Of a DNA stretch of 64,000 nt, positions 12,387 through 23,364 are shown piece after piece. This DNA is from Acanthosepion lycidas. Its lineage: Eukaryota > Mollusca > Cephalopoda > Sepiida > Sepiidae. A program made the position numbers and the translations under genes. The stretch lies in NCBI GenBank assembly GCA_963932145.1, contig OZ010603.1:82671255-82735254 (forward strand), read 5' to 3'. Within the stretch, counting starts at the first letter, position 1, and every line of letters begins with the position of its first letter. The notes under the pieces are model-generated. The model searched no databases and was not told the origin of the DNA. It saw nothing but the letters and a program-made list of their open reading frames with translations.

Positions 12387-15300
12387 TTGAGTCTCATCAG
12401 TCGGATTTCAGTTAAAAATTGTGTGGACATAAAGTGGGTGATCACAGTTTATTTCTCTACTCTTTGCCATTCATATTTATATTTCCATTCTATAATTTAG
12501 CATTAGGACAGGCCATTAACTCATTTATAATCTGCCTAAAAATATTTCCTATCCAAATTCATGGAAGAAGAGTAGCATGCAAATAATTGAGTCTCATCAG
12601 TCGGATTTCAGTGAAAAATTGTGTGGACATAAAGTGGGGGATCACAGTTTATTTCTCTACTCTTTGCCATTCATATTTATATTTCATTTCTATAATTTAG
12701 CATTAGGACAGGCCATTAACTCATTTTTAATCTGCCTAAAAATATTTCCTATCCAAATTCATGGAAGAAGAGCAGCATGCAAATAATTGAGTCTCATCAG
12801 TCGGATTTCAGTGAAAAATTGTGTGGACATAAAGTGGGTGGTCACAGTTTAAGTCTCTACTCTTTGACATTCATATTTATATTTCCATTCTATAATTTAG
12901 CATTGGGACAGGCCATTAACTCATTTTTAATCTGCCTAAAAATATTTCTTATCCAAATTCATGGAAGAAGGGCAGCATGCAAATAATTGAGTCTGATCAG
13001 TCGGATTTCAGTGAAAAATTGTGTGGACATAAAGTGGGTGATCACAGTTTATTTCTCTACTCTTTGCCATTCATATTTATATTTCCATTCTATAATTTAG
13101 CATTAGGACAGGCCATTAACTCATTTATAATCTGCCTAAAAATATTTCATATCCAAATCCATGGAAGAAGAGCAGCATGCAAATAATTGAGTCTCATCAG
13201 TCGGATTTCAGTGAAAAATTGTGTGGACATAAAGTGGGTGATCACAGTTTATTTCTCTACTCTTGCCATTCATATTTATATTTACATTCTATAATTTAGC
13301 ATTAGGACAGGCCATTAACTCATTTATAATCTGCCTAAAAATATTTCATATCCAAATTCATGGAAGAAGAGCAGCATGCAAATAAATAAGTCTCATCAGT
13401 CGGATTTCAGTGAAAAATTGTGTGGACATAAAGTGGGTGATCACAGTTTATTTCTCTACTCTTTGACATTCATATTTATATTTCCATTCTATAATTGAGC
13501 ATTAGGACAGGCCATTAACACATTTATAATCTGCCTAAAAATATTTCCTATCCAAATTCATGGAATTAGAGCAGCATGCAAATAATTGAGTCTCATCAGT
13601 CGGATTTCAGTGAAAAATTGTGTGGACATAAAGTGGGTGGTCACAGTTTATTTCTCTACTCTTGCCATTCATATTTATATTTCCATTCTATAATTTAGCA
13701 TTAGGACAGGCCATTAACTTATTTATAATCTGCCTAAAAATATTTCATATCCAAATTCATGGAAGAAGGGCAGCATGCAAATAATTGAGTCTGATCAGTC
13801 GGATTTCAGTGAAAAATTGTGTGTACATAAAGTGGGTGATCACAGTTTATTTCTCTACTCTTTGCCATTCATATTTATATTTCCATTCTATAATTTAGCA
13901 TTAGGACAGGCCATTAACTCATTTATAATCTGCCTAAAAATATTTCATATCCAAATTCATGGAAGAAGGGCAGCATGCAAATAATTGAGTCTGATCAGTC
14001 GGATTTCAGTGAAAAATTGTGTGGACATAAAGTGGGTGATCACAGTTTATTTCTCTACTCTTTGCCATTCATATTTATATTTCCATTCTATAATTTAGCA
14101 TTAGGACAGGCCATTAACTCATTTATAATCTGCCTAAAAATATTTCATATCGAAATCCATGGAAGAAGAGCAGCATGCAAATAATTGAGTCTCATCAGTC
14201 GGATTTCAGTTAAAAATTGTGTGGACATAAAGTGGGTGATCACAGTTTATTTCTCTACTCTTTGCCATTCATATTTATATTTCCATTCTATAATTTAGCA
14301 TTAGGACAGGCCATTAACTCATTTATAATATGCCTAAAAATATTTCCTATCCAAATTCATGGAAGAAGAGCAGCATGCAAATAATTGAGTCTCATCAGTC
14401 GGATTTCAGTGAAAAATTGTGTGGACATAAAGTGGGGGATCACAGTTTATTTCTCTACTCTATGCCATTCATATTTATATTTCATTTCTATAATTTAGCA
14501 TTAGGACAGGCCATTAACTCATTTATAATCTGCCTAAAAATATTTCATATCCAAATCCATGGAAGAAGAGCAGCATGCAAATAATTGAGTCTCATCAGTC
14601 GGATTTCAGTGAAAAATTGTGTGGACATAAAGTGGGTGATCACAGTTTATTTCTCTACGCTTTGCCATTCATATTTATATTTCCATTCTATAATTTAGCA
14701 TTAGGACAGGCCATTAACTCATTTTTAATCTGCCTAAAAATATTTCCTATCCAAATTCATGGAAGAAGGGCAGCATGCAAATAATTGAGTCTGATCAGTC
14801 GGATTTCAGTGAAAAATTGTGTGGACATAAAGTGGGTGATCACAGTTTATTTCTCTACTCTTTGCCATTCATATTTATATTTCCATTCTATAATTTAGCA
14901 TTAGGACAGGCCATTAACTCATTTATAATCTGCCTAAAAATATTTCATATCCAAATTCATGGAAGAAGAGCACCATGCAAATAATTGAGTCTCATCAGTC
15001 GGATTTCAGTGAAAAATTGTGTGGACATAAAGTGGGTGATCACAGTTTATTTCTCTACTCTTTGCCATTCATATTTATATTTCCATTCTATAATTTAGCA
15101 TTAGGACAGGCCATTAACTCATTTATAATCTGCCTAAAAATATTTCATGTCCAAATTCATGGAAGAAGAGCAGCATGCAAATAATTGAGTCTCATCAGTC
15201 GGATTTCAGTGAAAAATTGTGTGGACATAAAGTGGGTGATCACAGTTTATTTCTCTACGCTTTGCCATTCATATTTATATTTCCATTCTATAATTTAGCA

Positions 15301-16780
15301 TTAGGACAGGCCATTAACTCATTTTTAATCTGCCTAAAAATATTTCCTATCCAAATTCATGGAAGAAGAGCAGCATGCAAATAATTGAGTCTCATCAGTC
15401 GGATTTCAGTGAAAAATTGTGTGGACATAAAGTGGGTGATCACAGTTTATTTCTCTACTCTTTGCCATTCATATTTATATTTCCATTCTATAATTTAGCA
15501 TTAGGACAGGCCATTAACTCATTTATAATCTGCCTAAAAATATTTCATATCCAAATTCATGGAAGAAGAGCAGCATGCAAATAATTGAGTCTCATCAGTC
15601 GGATTTCAGTTAAAAATTGTGTGGACATAAAGTGGGTGGTCACAGTTTATTTCTCTACTCTTTGCCATTCATATTTATATTTCCATACTATAATTTAGCA
15701 TTAGGACAGGCCATTAACTCATTTATAATCTGCCTAAAAATATTTCTTATCCAAATTCATTGAAGAAGAGCAGCATGCAAATAATTGAGTCTCATCAGTC
15801 GGATTTCAGTGAAAAATTGTGTGGACATAAAGTGGGTGATAATAGTTTATTTCTCTACTCTTTGCCATTCATGTTTATATTTCCATTCTTTAATTTAGCA
15901 TTAGGACAGGCCATTAACTCATTTATAATCTGCCTAAAAATATTTCATATCCAAATTCATGGAAGAAGAGCAGCATGGAAATAATTGAGTCTCATCAATC
16001 GGATTTCCGTGAAAAATTGTGTGGACATAAAGTGGGTGATCACAGTTTATTTCTCTACGCTTTGCCATTCATATTTATATTTCCATTCTATAATTTAGCA
16101 TTAGGACAGGCCATTAACTCATTTATAATCTGCCTAAAAATATTTCCTATCCAAATTCATGGAAGAAGAGCAGCATGCAAATAATTGAGTCTGATCAGTC
16201 GGATTTCAGTGAAAAATTGTGTGGACATAAAGTGGGTGATCACAGTTTATTTCTCTACTCTTTGCCATTCATATTTATATTTCCATTTTTAATTTAGCAT
16301 TAGGACAGGCCATTAACTCATTTATAATCTGCCTAAAAATATTTCCTATCCAAATTCATGGAAGAAGGGCAGCATGCAAATAATTGAGTCTGATCAGTCG
16401 GATTTCAGTGAAAAATTGTGTGGACATAAAGTGGGTGGTCACAGTTTATTTCTCTAATATTGCCATTCGTATTTATATTTCCATTTTTAATTTAGCATTA
16501 GGACAGGCCATTAACTCATTTATAATCTGCCTAAAAATATTTCATATCCAAATTCATGGAAGAAGAGCAGCATGCAAATAATTGAGTCTCATCAGTCGGA
16601 TTTCAGTGAAAAATTGTGTGGACATAAAGTGGGTGATCACAGTTTATTTCTCTACTCTTTGCCATTCATATTTATATTTCCATTTTTAATTTAGCATTCG
16701 GACAGGCCATTAACTCATTTATAATCTGCCTAAAAATATTTCCTATCCAAATTCATGGAAGAAGAGCAGCATGCAAATAA
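12387..16780 (+). repeat. Divergent block containing precursors of the 2.8-kb HOR
   Basis: Monomer types that later open the super-repeat appear here in looser order. TTAAAA units lie at 12387, 14185 and 15585. GGGGGATC with TTTCATTTC lies at 12587 and 14385. CTACGCTTTG lies at 14585, 15185 and 15985. CATGTCC lies at 14985. A local allele, GAGTCTGATC, marks units 12987, 13785, 13985, 14785, 16185, 16384 and 16781. The pair 13187/13386 ends with GGAATTAGAG, like the dimers at 9-10.8 kb. Unit 15785 is unusual, with GATAATAG, CATGTTT and a broken octamer (ATGGAAAT at 15975). Confidence 0.8.
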
Positions 16781-17778
16781 TTGAGTCTGATCAGTCGGAT
16801 TTCAGTGAAAAATTGTGTGGACATAAAGTGGGTGATCACAGTTTATTTCTCTACACTTTGCCATTCATATTTATATTTCCATTTTTAATTTAGCATTAGG
16901 ACAGGCCACTATGTCATTTATAATCTGCCTAAAAATATTTCCTATCCAAATTCATGGAAGAAGAGCAGCATGCAAATAATTGAGTCTCATCAGTCGGATT
17001 TCAGTGAAAAATTGTGTGGACATAAAGTGGGTGATCACAGTTTATTTCTCTACTCTTTGCCATTCATATTTATATTTCCATTTTTAATTTAGCATTAGGA
17101 CAGGCCATTAACTCATTTATAATCTGCCTAAAAATATTTCCTATCCAAATTCATGAAAGAAGAGCAGCATGCAAATAATTGAGTCACATCAGTCGGATTT
17201 CAGTGAAAAATTGTGTGGACATAAAGTGGGTGATCACAGTTTATTTCTCTACTCTTTGCCATTCATATTTATATTTCCATTCTATAATTTAGCATTAGGA
17301 CAGGCCATTAACTCATTTATAATCTGCCTAAAAATATTTCATATCCAAATCCATGGAAGAAGAGCAGCATGCAAATAATTGAGTCTCATCAGTCGGATTT
17401 CAGTTAAAAATTGTGTGGACATAAAGTGGGTGATCACAGTTTATTTCTCTACTCTTTGCCATTCATATTTATATTTCCATTCTATAATTTAGCATTAGGA
17501 CAGGCCATTAACTCATTTATAATCTGCCTAAAAATATTTCCTATCCAAATTCATGGAAGAAGAGCAGCATGCAAATAATTGAGTCTCATCAGTCGGATTT
17601 CAGTGAAAAATTGTGTGGACATAAAGTGGGGGATCACAGTTTATTTCTCTACTCTTTGCCATTCATATTTATATTTCATTTCTATAATTTAGCATAAGGA
17701 CAGGCCATTAACTCATTTATAATCTGCCTAAAAATATTTCATATCCAAATCCATGGAAGAAGAGCAGCATGCAAATAA
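16781..17778 (+). repeat. Super-repeat copy 1, leading five monomers
   Basis: These five units (16781, 16980, 17179, 17379, 17579) match 22367-23364 at an offset of 5586 bp. Rare shared marks prove the pairing: CACTATGTC in the first unit, CATGAAAG at the end of the second, GAGTCACATC opening the third, TTAAAA in the fourth, and GGGGGATC, TTTCATTTC and GCATAAGG in the fifth. The only difference I noted is GTCTGA against GTCTCA in the first unit. The preceding units (16582 and 22167) do not match, so the duplication begins near 16781. Confidence 0.9.
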
Positions 17779-20374
17779 TTGAGTCTCATCAGTCGGATTT
17801 CAGTGAAAAATTGTGTGGACATAAAGTGGGTGATCACAGTTTATTTCTCTACGCTTTGCCATTCATATTTATATTTCCATTCTATAATTTAGCATTAGGA
17901 CAGGCCATTAACTCATTTTTAATCTGCCTAAAAATATTTCCTATCCAAATTCATGGAAGAAGAGCAGCATGCAAATAATTGAGTCTCATCAGTCGGATTT
18001 CAGTGAAAAATTGTGTGGACATAAAGTGGGTGATCACAGTTTATTTCTCTACTCTTTGCCATTCATATTTATATTTCCATTCTATAATTTAGCATTAGGA
18101 CAGGCCATTAACTCATTTATAATATGCCTAAAAATATTTCATGTCCAAATTCCTGGAAGAAGAGCAGCATGCAAATAATTGAGTCTCATCAGTCGGATTT
18201 CAGTGAAAAATTGTGTGGACATAAAGTGGGTGGTCACAGTTTATTTCTCTACTCTTTGCCATTCATATTTATATTTCCATTCTATAATTTAGCATTAGGA
18301 CAGGCCATTAACTCATTTATAATCTGCCTAAAAATATTTCATATCCAAATCCATGGAAGAAGAGCAGCATGCAAATAATTGAGTCTCATCAGTCGGATTT
18401 CAGTGAAAAATCGTGTGGACATAAAGTGGGTGGTCACAGTTTATTTCTCTAATATTGCCATTCATATTTATATTTCCATTTTTAATTTAGCATTAGGACA
18501 GGCCATTAACTCATTTATAATCTGCCTAAAAATATTTCATATCCAAATTCATGGAAGAAGAGCAGGATGCAAATAATTGAGTCTCATCAGTCGGATTTCA
18601 GTGAAAAATTGTGTGGACATAAAGTGGGTGGTCACAGTTTATTTCTCTACTCTTTGCCATTCATATTTATATTTCCATTCTATAATTTAGCATTAGGACA
18701 GGCCATTAACTCATTTATAATCTGCCTAAAAATATTTCATATCCAAATTCATGGAAGAAGAGCAGCATGGAAATAATTGAGTCTCATCAGTCGGATTTCA
18801 GTGAAAAATTGTGTGGACATAAAGTGGGTGATCACAGTTTATTTCTCTACACTTTGCCATTCATATTTATATTTCCATTTTTAATTTAGCATTAGGACAG
18901 GCCACTATGTCATTTATAATCTGCCTAAAAATATTTCATATCCAAATTCATGGAAGAAGAGCAGCATGCAAATAATTGAGTCTCATCAGTCGGATTTCAG
19001 TGAAAAATTGTGTGGACATAAAGTGGGTGGTCACAGTTTTATTTCTCTACTCTTTGCCATTCATATTTATATTTCCATTCTATAATTTAGCATTAGGACA
19101 GGCCATTAACTCATTTATAATCTGCCTAAAAATATTTCATATCCAAATTCATGGAAGAAGAGCAGCATGCAAATAATTGAGTCTCATCAGTCGGATTTCA
19201 GTGAAAAATTGTGTGGACATAAAGTGAGTTATCACAGTTTATTTCTCTACACTTTGCCATTCATATTTATATTTCCATTTTTAATTTAGCATTAGGACAG
19301 TCCACTATGTCATTTATAATTTGCTTAAAATATTTCCTATCCAAATTCATGGAAGAAGAGCAGCATGCAAATTATAGAGTCTCATCAGTCAGATTTCAGT
19401 GAAAAATTGTTTGGACATAAAGTGGGTGATCACAGTTTATTTCTCTACTCTTTGCCATTCATATTTATATTTCCATTCTATAATTTAGCATTTGGACAGG
19501 CCATTAACTCATTTATAATCTGCCTAAAAATATTGCATATCCAAATCCATGGAAGAAGAGCAGCATGCAAATAATTGAGTCTCATAAGTCGGATTTCAGT
19601 GAAAAATTGTGTGGACATAAAGTGGGTGATCACAGTTTATTTCTCTACTCTTTGCCATTCACATTTACATTTACATTCTTTAATTTAGCATTAGGACAGA
19701 CCATTAACTCATTTATAATCTCCCTAAAAATATTTCATATGAAAATTCATGGAAGTAGAGGAGCATGCAAATAATTGAGGCTCATCAGTCGGATTTCAGT
19801 GAAAAATTGTGTGGACATAAAGTGGGTGATTACATTTTATTTTTCTACACTCTTGCCATTCATATTTATATTTCCATTTTTAATTTAGCATTAGGACAGG
19901 CCATTATGTCATTTATAATCTGCCTAAAAATATTTCCTATCCAAATTCATGGAAGAAGAGCAGCATGCAAATAATTGAGTCTCATCAGTCGGATTTCAGT
20001 GAAAAATTGCGTGGACATAAAGTGGGTGATCACAGTTTATTTCTCTACACTTTGCCATTCATATTTATATTTCCATTTTTAATTTAGCATTAGGACAGGC
20101 CATTATGTCATTTATAATCTGCCTAAAAATATTTCCTATCCAAATTCATGGAAGAAGAGCAGCATGCAAATAATTGAGTCTCATCAGTCGGATTTCAGTA
20201 AAAAAATTGTGTGGACATAAAGTGGGTGATCACAGTTTCTTTCTCTACTCTTTGCCATTCATATTTATATTTCCATTCTTTAATTTAGCATTAGGACAGG
20301 CCATTAACTCATTTATAATCTGCCTAAAAATATTTCATATCCAAATCCATGGAAGAAGAGCAGCATGCAAATAA
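17779..20374 (+). repeat. 14-monomer HOR copy A1, one monomer deleted (2596 bp)
   Basis: Thirteen of the fourteen monomers of the HOR seen complete at 23365 and 26161. Order of marks: CTACGC; CCTGGAAG with CATGTCC; GGTCAC; CTAATATTGCC (198 bp); ATGGAAAT ending; CACTATGTC (199 bp); CAGTTTTATT (201 bp); GAGTTATC with TTTGCTTAAAAT (198 bp); then a fused unit at 19375; CACATTTACATTTAC; GAGGCTC with TATGTC; GCGTGG with TATGTC (199 bp); GTAAAAAAATTG (201 bp). A private change is AATCGTGTGG near 18410. Confidence 0.93.
19375..19574 (+). repeat. Hybrid monomer at a 200-bp deletion in HOR copy A1
   Basis: This unit begins with the ATTATAGAGTC junction that belongs to unit 24961 of copy A2. By monomer position 17 it has switched to the CAGTCAGATTT and TTTGGAC marks of unit 25161. 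Copies A2 and A3 carry both units separately, and copy A1 carries only this fusion. The switch lies within the ~14 bp shared by both parents (GAGTCTCATCAGTC). It is a clean in-register loss of one monomer, as expected from unequal exchange or slippage. The alternative is that A1 is ancestral and the unit was gained. Confidence 0.88.
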
Positions 20375-20569
20375 TTGAGTCTCATCAGTCGGATTTCAGT
20401 GAAAAATTGTGTGGACATAAAGTGGGTGATCACAGTTTATTTCTCTACTCTTTGCCATTCATATTTATATTTCCATTCTATAGCATTAGGACTGGCAATT
20501 AACTCATTTATAATCTGCCTAAAAATATTTCATATGAAAATTCATGGAAGTAGAGCAGCATGCAAATAA
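20375..20569 (+). repeat. 195-bp monomer with a 5-bp internal deletion
   Basis: Compared with its partner unit at 28957-29156, this monomer reads CTATAGCATTAGG where the partner reads CTATAATTTAGCATTAGG, a loss of five bases. A 2-bp TA microhomology flanks the loss, consistent with replication slippage. It is the shortest complete monomer in the window. Both partners share the rare ACTGGCAATT and ATGAAAATTC with GGAAGTAG. Confidence 0.9.
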
Positions 20570-22106
20570 TTGAGTCTCATCAGTCGGATTTCAGTGAAAA
20601 ATTGTGTGGACATAAAGTGGGTGATTACATTTTATTTCTCTACTCTTTGCCATTCATATTTATATTTCCATTCTTTAATTTAGCATTAGGACAGGCCATT
20701 AACTCATTTATAATCTGCCTAAAAATATTTCCTATCCAAATTCATGGAAGAAGAGCAGCATGCAAATAATTGAGTCTCATCAGTCGGATTTCAGTGAAAA
20801 ATTGTGTGGACATAAAGTGGGTGATTACATTTTATTTTTCTACACTTTGCCATTCATATTTATATTTCCATTTTTAATTTAGCATTAGGACAGGCCGTTA
20901 TGTCATTTATAATCTGCCTAAAAATATTTCCTATCCAGATTCATGGAAGAAGAGCAGCATGCAAATAATTGAGTCTCATCGGTCGGATTTCAGTGAAAAA
21001 TTGTGTTGACATAAAGTGGGTGATCACAGTTTCTTTCTCTACTCTTTGCCATTCATATTTATATTTCCATTCTTTAATTTAGCATTAGGACAGGCCATTA
21101 ACTCATTTTTAATCTGCCTAAAAATATTTCCTATCCAAATCCATGGAAGAAGAGCAGCATGCAAATAATTGAGTCTCATCAGTCGGATTTCAGTTAAAAA
21201 TTGTGTGGACATAAAGTGGGTGATCACAGTTTATTTCTCTACTCTTTGACATTCATATTTATATTTCCATTCTATAATTTAGCATTAGGACAGGCCATTA
21301 ACTCATTTATAATCTGCCTAAAAATATTTCCTATCCAAATCCATGGAAGAAGAGCAGCATGCAAATAATTGAGTCTCATCAGTCGGATTTCAGTGAAAAA
21401 TTGTGTGGACATAAAGTGGGTGATCACAGTTTCTTTCTCTACTCTTTGACATTCATATTTATATTTCCATTCTTTAATTTAGCATTAGGACAGGCCATTA
21501 ACTCATTTATAATCTGCCTAAAAATATTTCATATCCAAATCCATGGAAGAAGAGCAGCATGCAAATAATTGAGTCTCATCAGTCGGATTTCAGTGAAAAA
21601 TTGTGTGGACATAAAGTGGGTGGTCACAGTTTATTTCTCTAATATTGCCATTCATATTTATATTTCCATTTTTAATTTAGCATTAGGACAGGCCATTAAC
21701 TCATTTATAATCTGCCTAAAAATATTTCATATCCAAATTCATGGAAGAAGAGCAGCATGCAAATAATTGAGTCTCATCAGTCGGATTTCAGTGAAAAATT
21801 GTGTGGACATAAAGTGGGTGATCACAGTTTATTTCTCTACTCTTTGCCATTCATATTTATATTTCCATTCTATAATTTAGCATTAGGACAGGCCATTAAC
21901 TCATTTTTAATCTGCCTAAAAATATTTCCTATCCAAATTCATGGAAGAAGAGCAGCATGCAAATAATTGAGTCTCATCAGTCGGATTTCAGTGAAAAATT
22001 GTGTGGACATAAAGTGGGTGATCACAGTTTATTTCTCTACTCTTTGCCATTCATATTTATATTTCCATTCTATAATTTAGCATTAGGACAGGCCATTAAC
22101 TCATTT
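20570..22106 (+). repeat. Super-repeat copy 1, tail
   Basis: This matches 29157-30693 at an offset of 8587 bp. Shared rare marks are GATTACATTTT, CAGGCCGTTATG, ATCCAGATTC, CATCGGTCGG, TTGTGTTGAC and TTTTTAATC, then the CTAATATTGCC unit at 21569 (198 bp). Similarity ends inside unit 21967, near 22106, where this copy has ATTTATAATC and the other has ATTTTTAATC. Unit 20969 is an early example of the TTGACAT plus TTTCTTTCT type that dominates 39-45 kb. Confidence 0.9.
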
Positions 22107-22366
22107 ATAATCTGCCTAAAAATATTTCATATCCAAATCCATGGAAGAAGAGCAGCATGCAAATAATTGAGTCTCATCAGTAGGATTTCAGTGAAAAATT
22201 GTGTGGACATAAAGTGGGTGATCACAGTTTATTTCTCTACTCTTTGCCATTCATATTTATATTTCCATTCTATAATTTAGCATTAGGACAGGCCATTAAC
22301 TCATTTTTAATCTGCCTAAAAATATTTCCTATCCAAATTCATGGAAGAAGAGCAGCATGCAAATAA
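22107..22366 (+). repeat. Spacer monomers between super-repeat copies
   Basis: The remainder of unit 21967 and all of unit 22167. Unit 22167 has a private CAGTAGGAT, which removes the monomer's single CpG. It also has ATTTTTAATC with CCTATCC, the type that alternates in the dimers at 30.3-32.1 kb. It has no counterpart at the expected place upstream of 16781. Confidence 0.75.
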
Positions 22367-23364
22367 TTGAGTCTCATCAGTCGGATTTCAGTGAAAAATT
22401 GTGTGGACATAAAGTGGGTGATCACAGTTTATTTCTCTACACTTTGCCATTCATATTTATATTTCCATTTTTAATTTAGCATTAGGACAGGCCACTATGT
22501 CATTTATAATCTGCCTAAAAATATTTCCTATCCAAATTCATGGAAGAAGAGCAGCATGCAAATAATTGAGTCTCATCAGTCGGATTTCAGTGAAAAATTG
22601 TGTGGACATAAAGTGGGTGATCACAGTTTATTTCTCTACTCTTTGCCATTCATATTTATATTTCCATTTTTAATTTAGCATTAGGACAGGCCATTAACTC
22701 ATTTATAATCTGCCTAAAAATATTTCCTATCCAAATTCATGAAAGAAGAGCAGCATGCAAATAATTGAGTCACATCAGTCGGATTTCAGTGAAAAATTGT
22801 GTGGACATAAAGTGGGTGATCACAGTTTATTTCTCTACTCTTTGCCATTCATATTTATATTTCCATTCTATAATTTAGCATTAGGACAGGCCATTAACTC
22901 ATTTATAATCTGCCTAAAAATATTTCATATCCAAATCCATGGAAGAAGAGCAGCATGCAAATAATTGAGTCTCATCAGTCGGATTTCAGTTAAAAATTGT
23001 GTGGACATAAAGTGGGTGATCACAGTTTATTTCTCTACTCTTTGCCATTCATATTTATATTTCCATTCTATAATTTAGCATTAGGACAGGCCATTAACTC
23101 ATTTATAATCTGCCTAAAAATATTTCCTATCCAAATTCATGGAAGAAGAGCAGCATGCAAATAATTGAGTCTCATCAGTCGGATTTCAGTGAAAAATTGT
23201 GTGGACATAAAGTGGGGGATCACAGTTTATTTCTCTACTCTTTGCCATTCATATTTATATTTCATTTCTATAATTTAGCATAAGGACAGGCCATTAACTC
23301 ATTTATAATCTGCCTAAAAATATTTCATATCCAAATCCATGGAAGAAGAGCAGCATGCAAATAA
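22367..23364 (+). repeat. Super-repeat copy 2, leading five monomers
   Basis: Counterpart of 16781-17778 at an offset of 5586, with the same rare marks (CACTATGTC, CATGAAAG, GAGTCACATC, TTAAAA, GGGGGATC with TTTCATTTC, GCATAAGG). The first two units are 199 bp in both copies, through the same single-base loss in CATTTTTAA. Confidence 0.9.
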
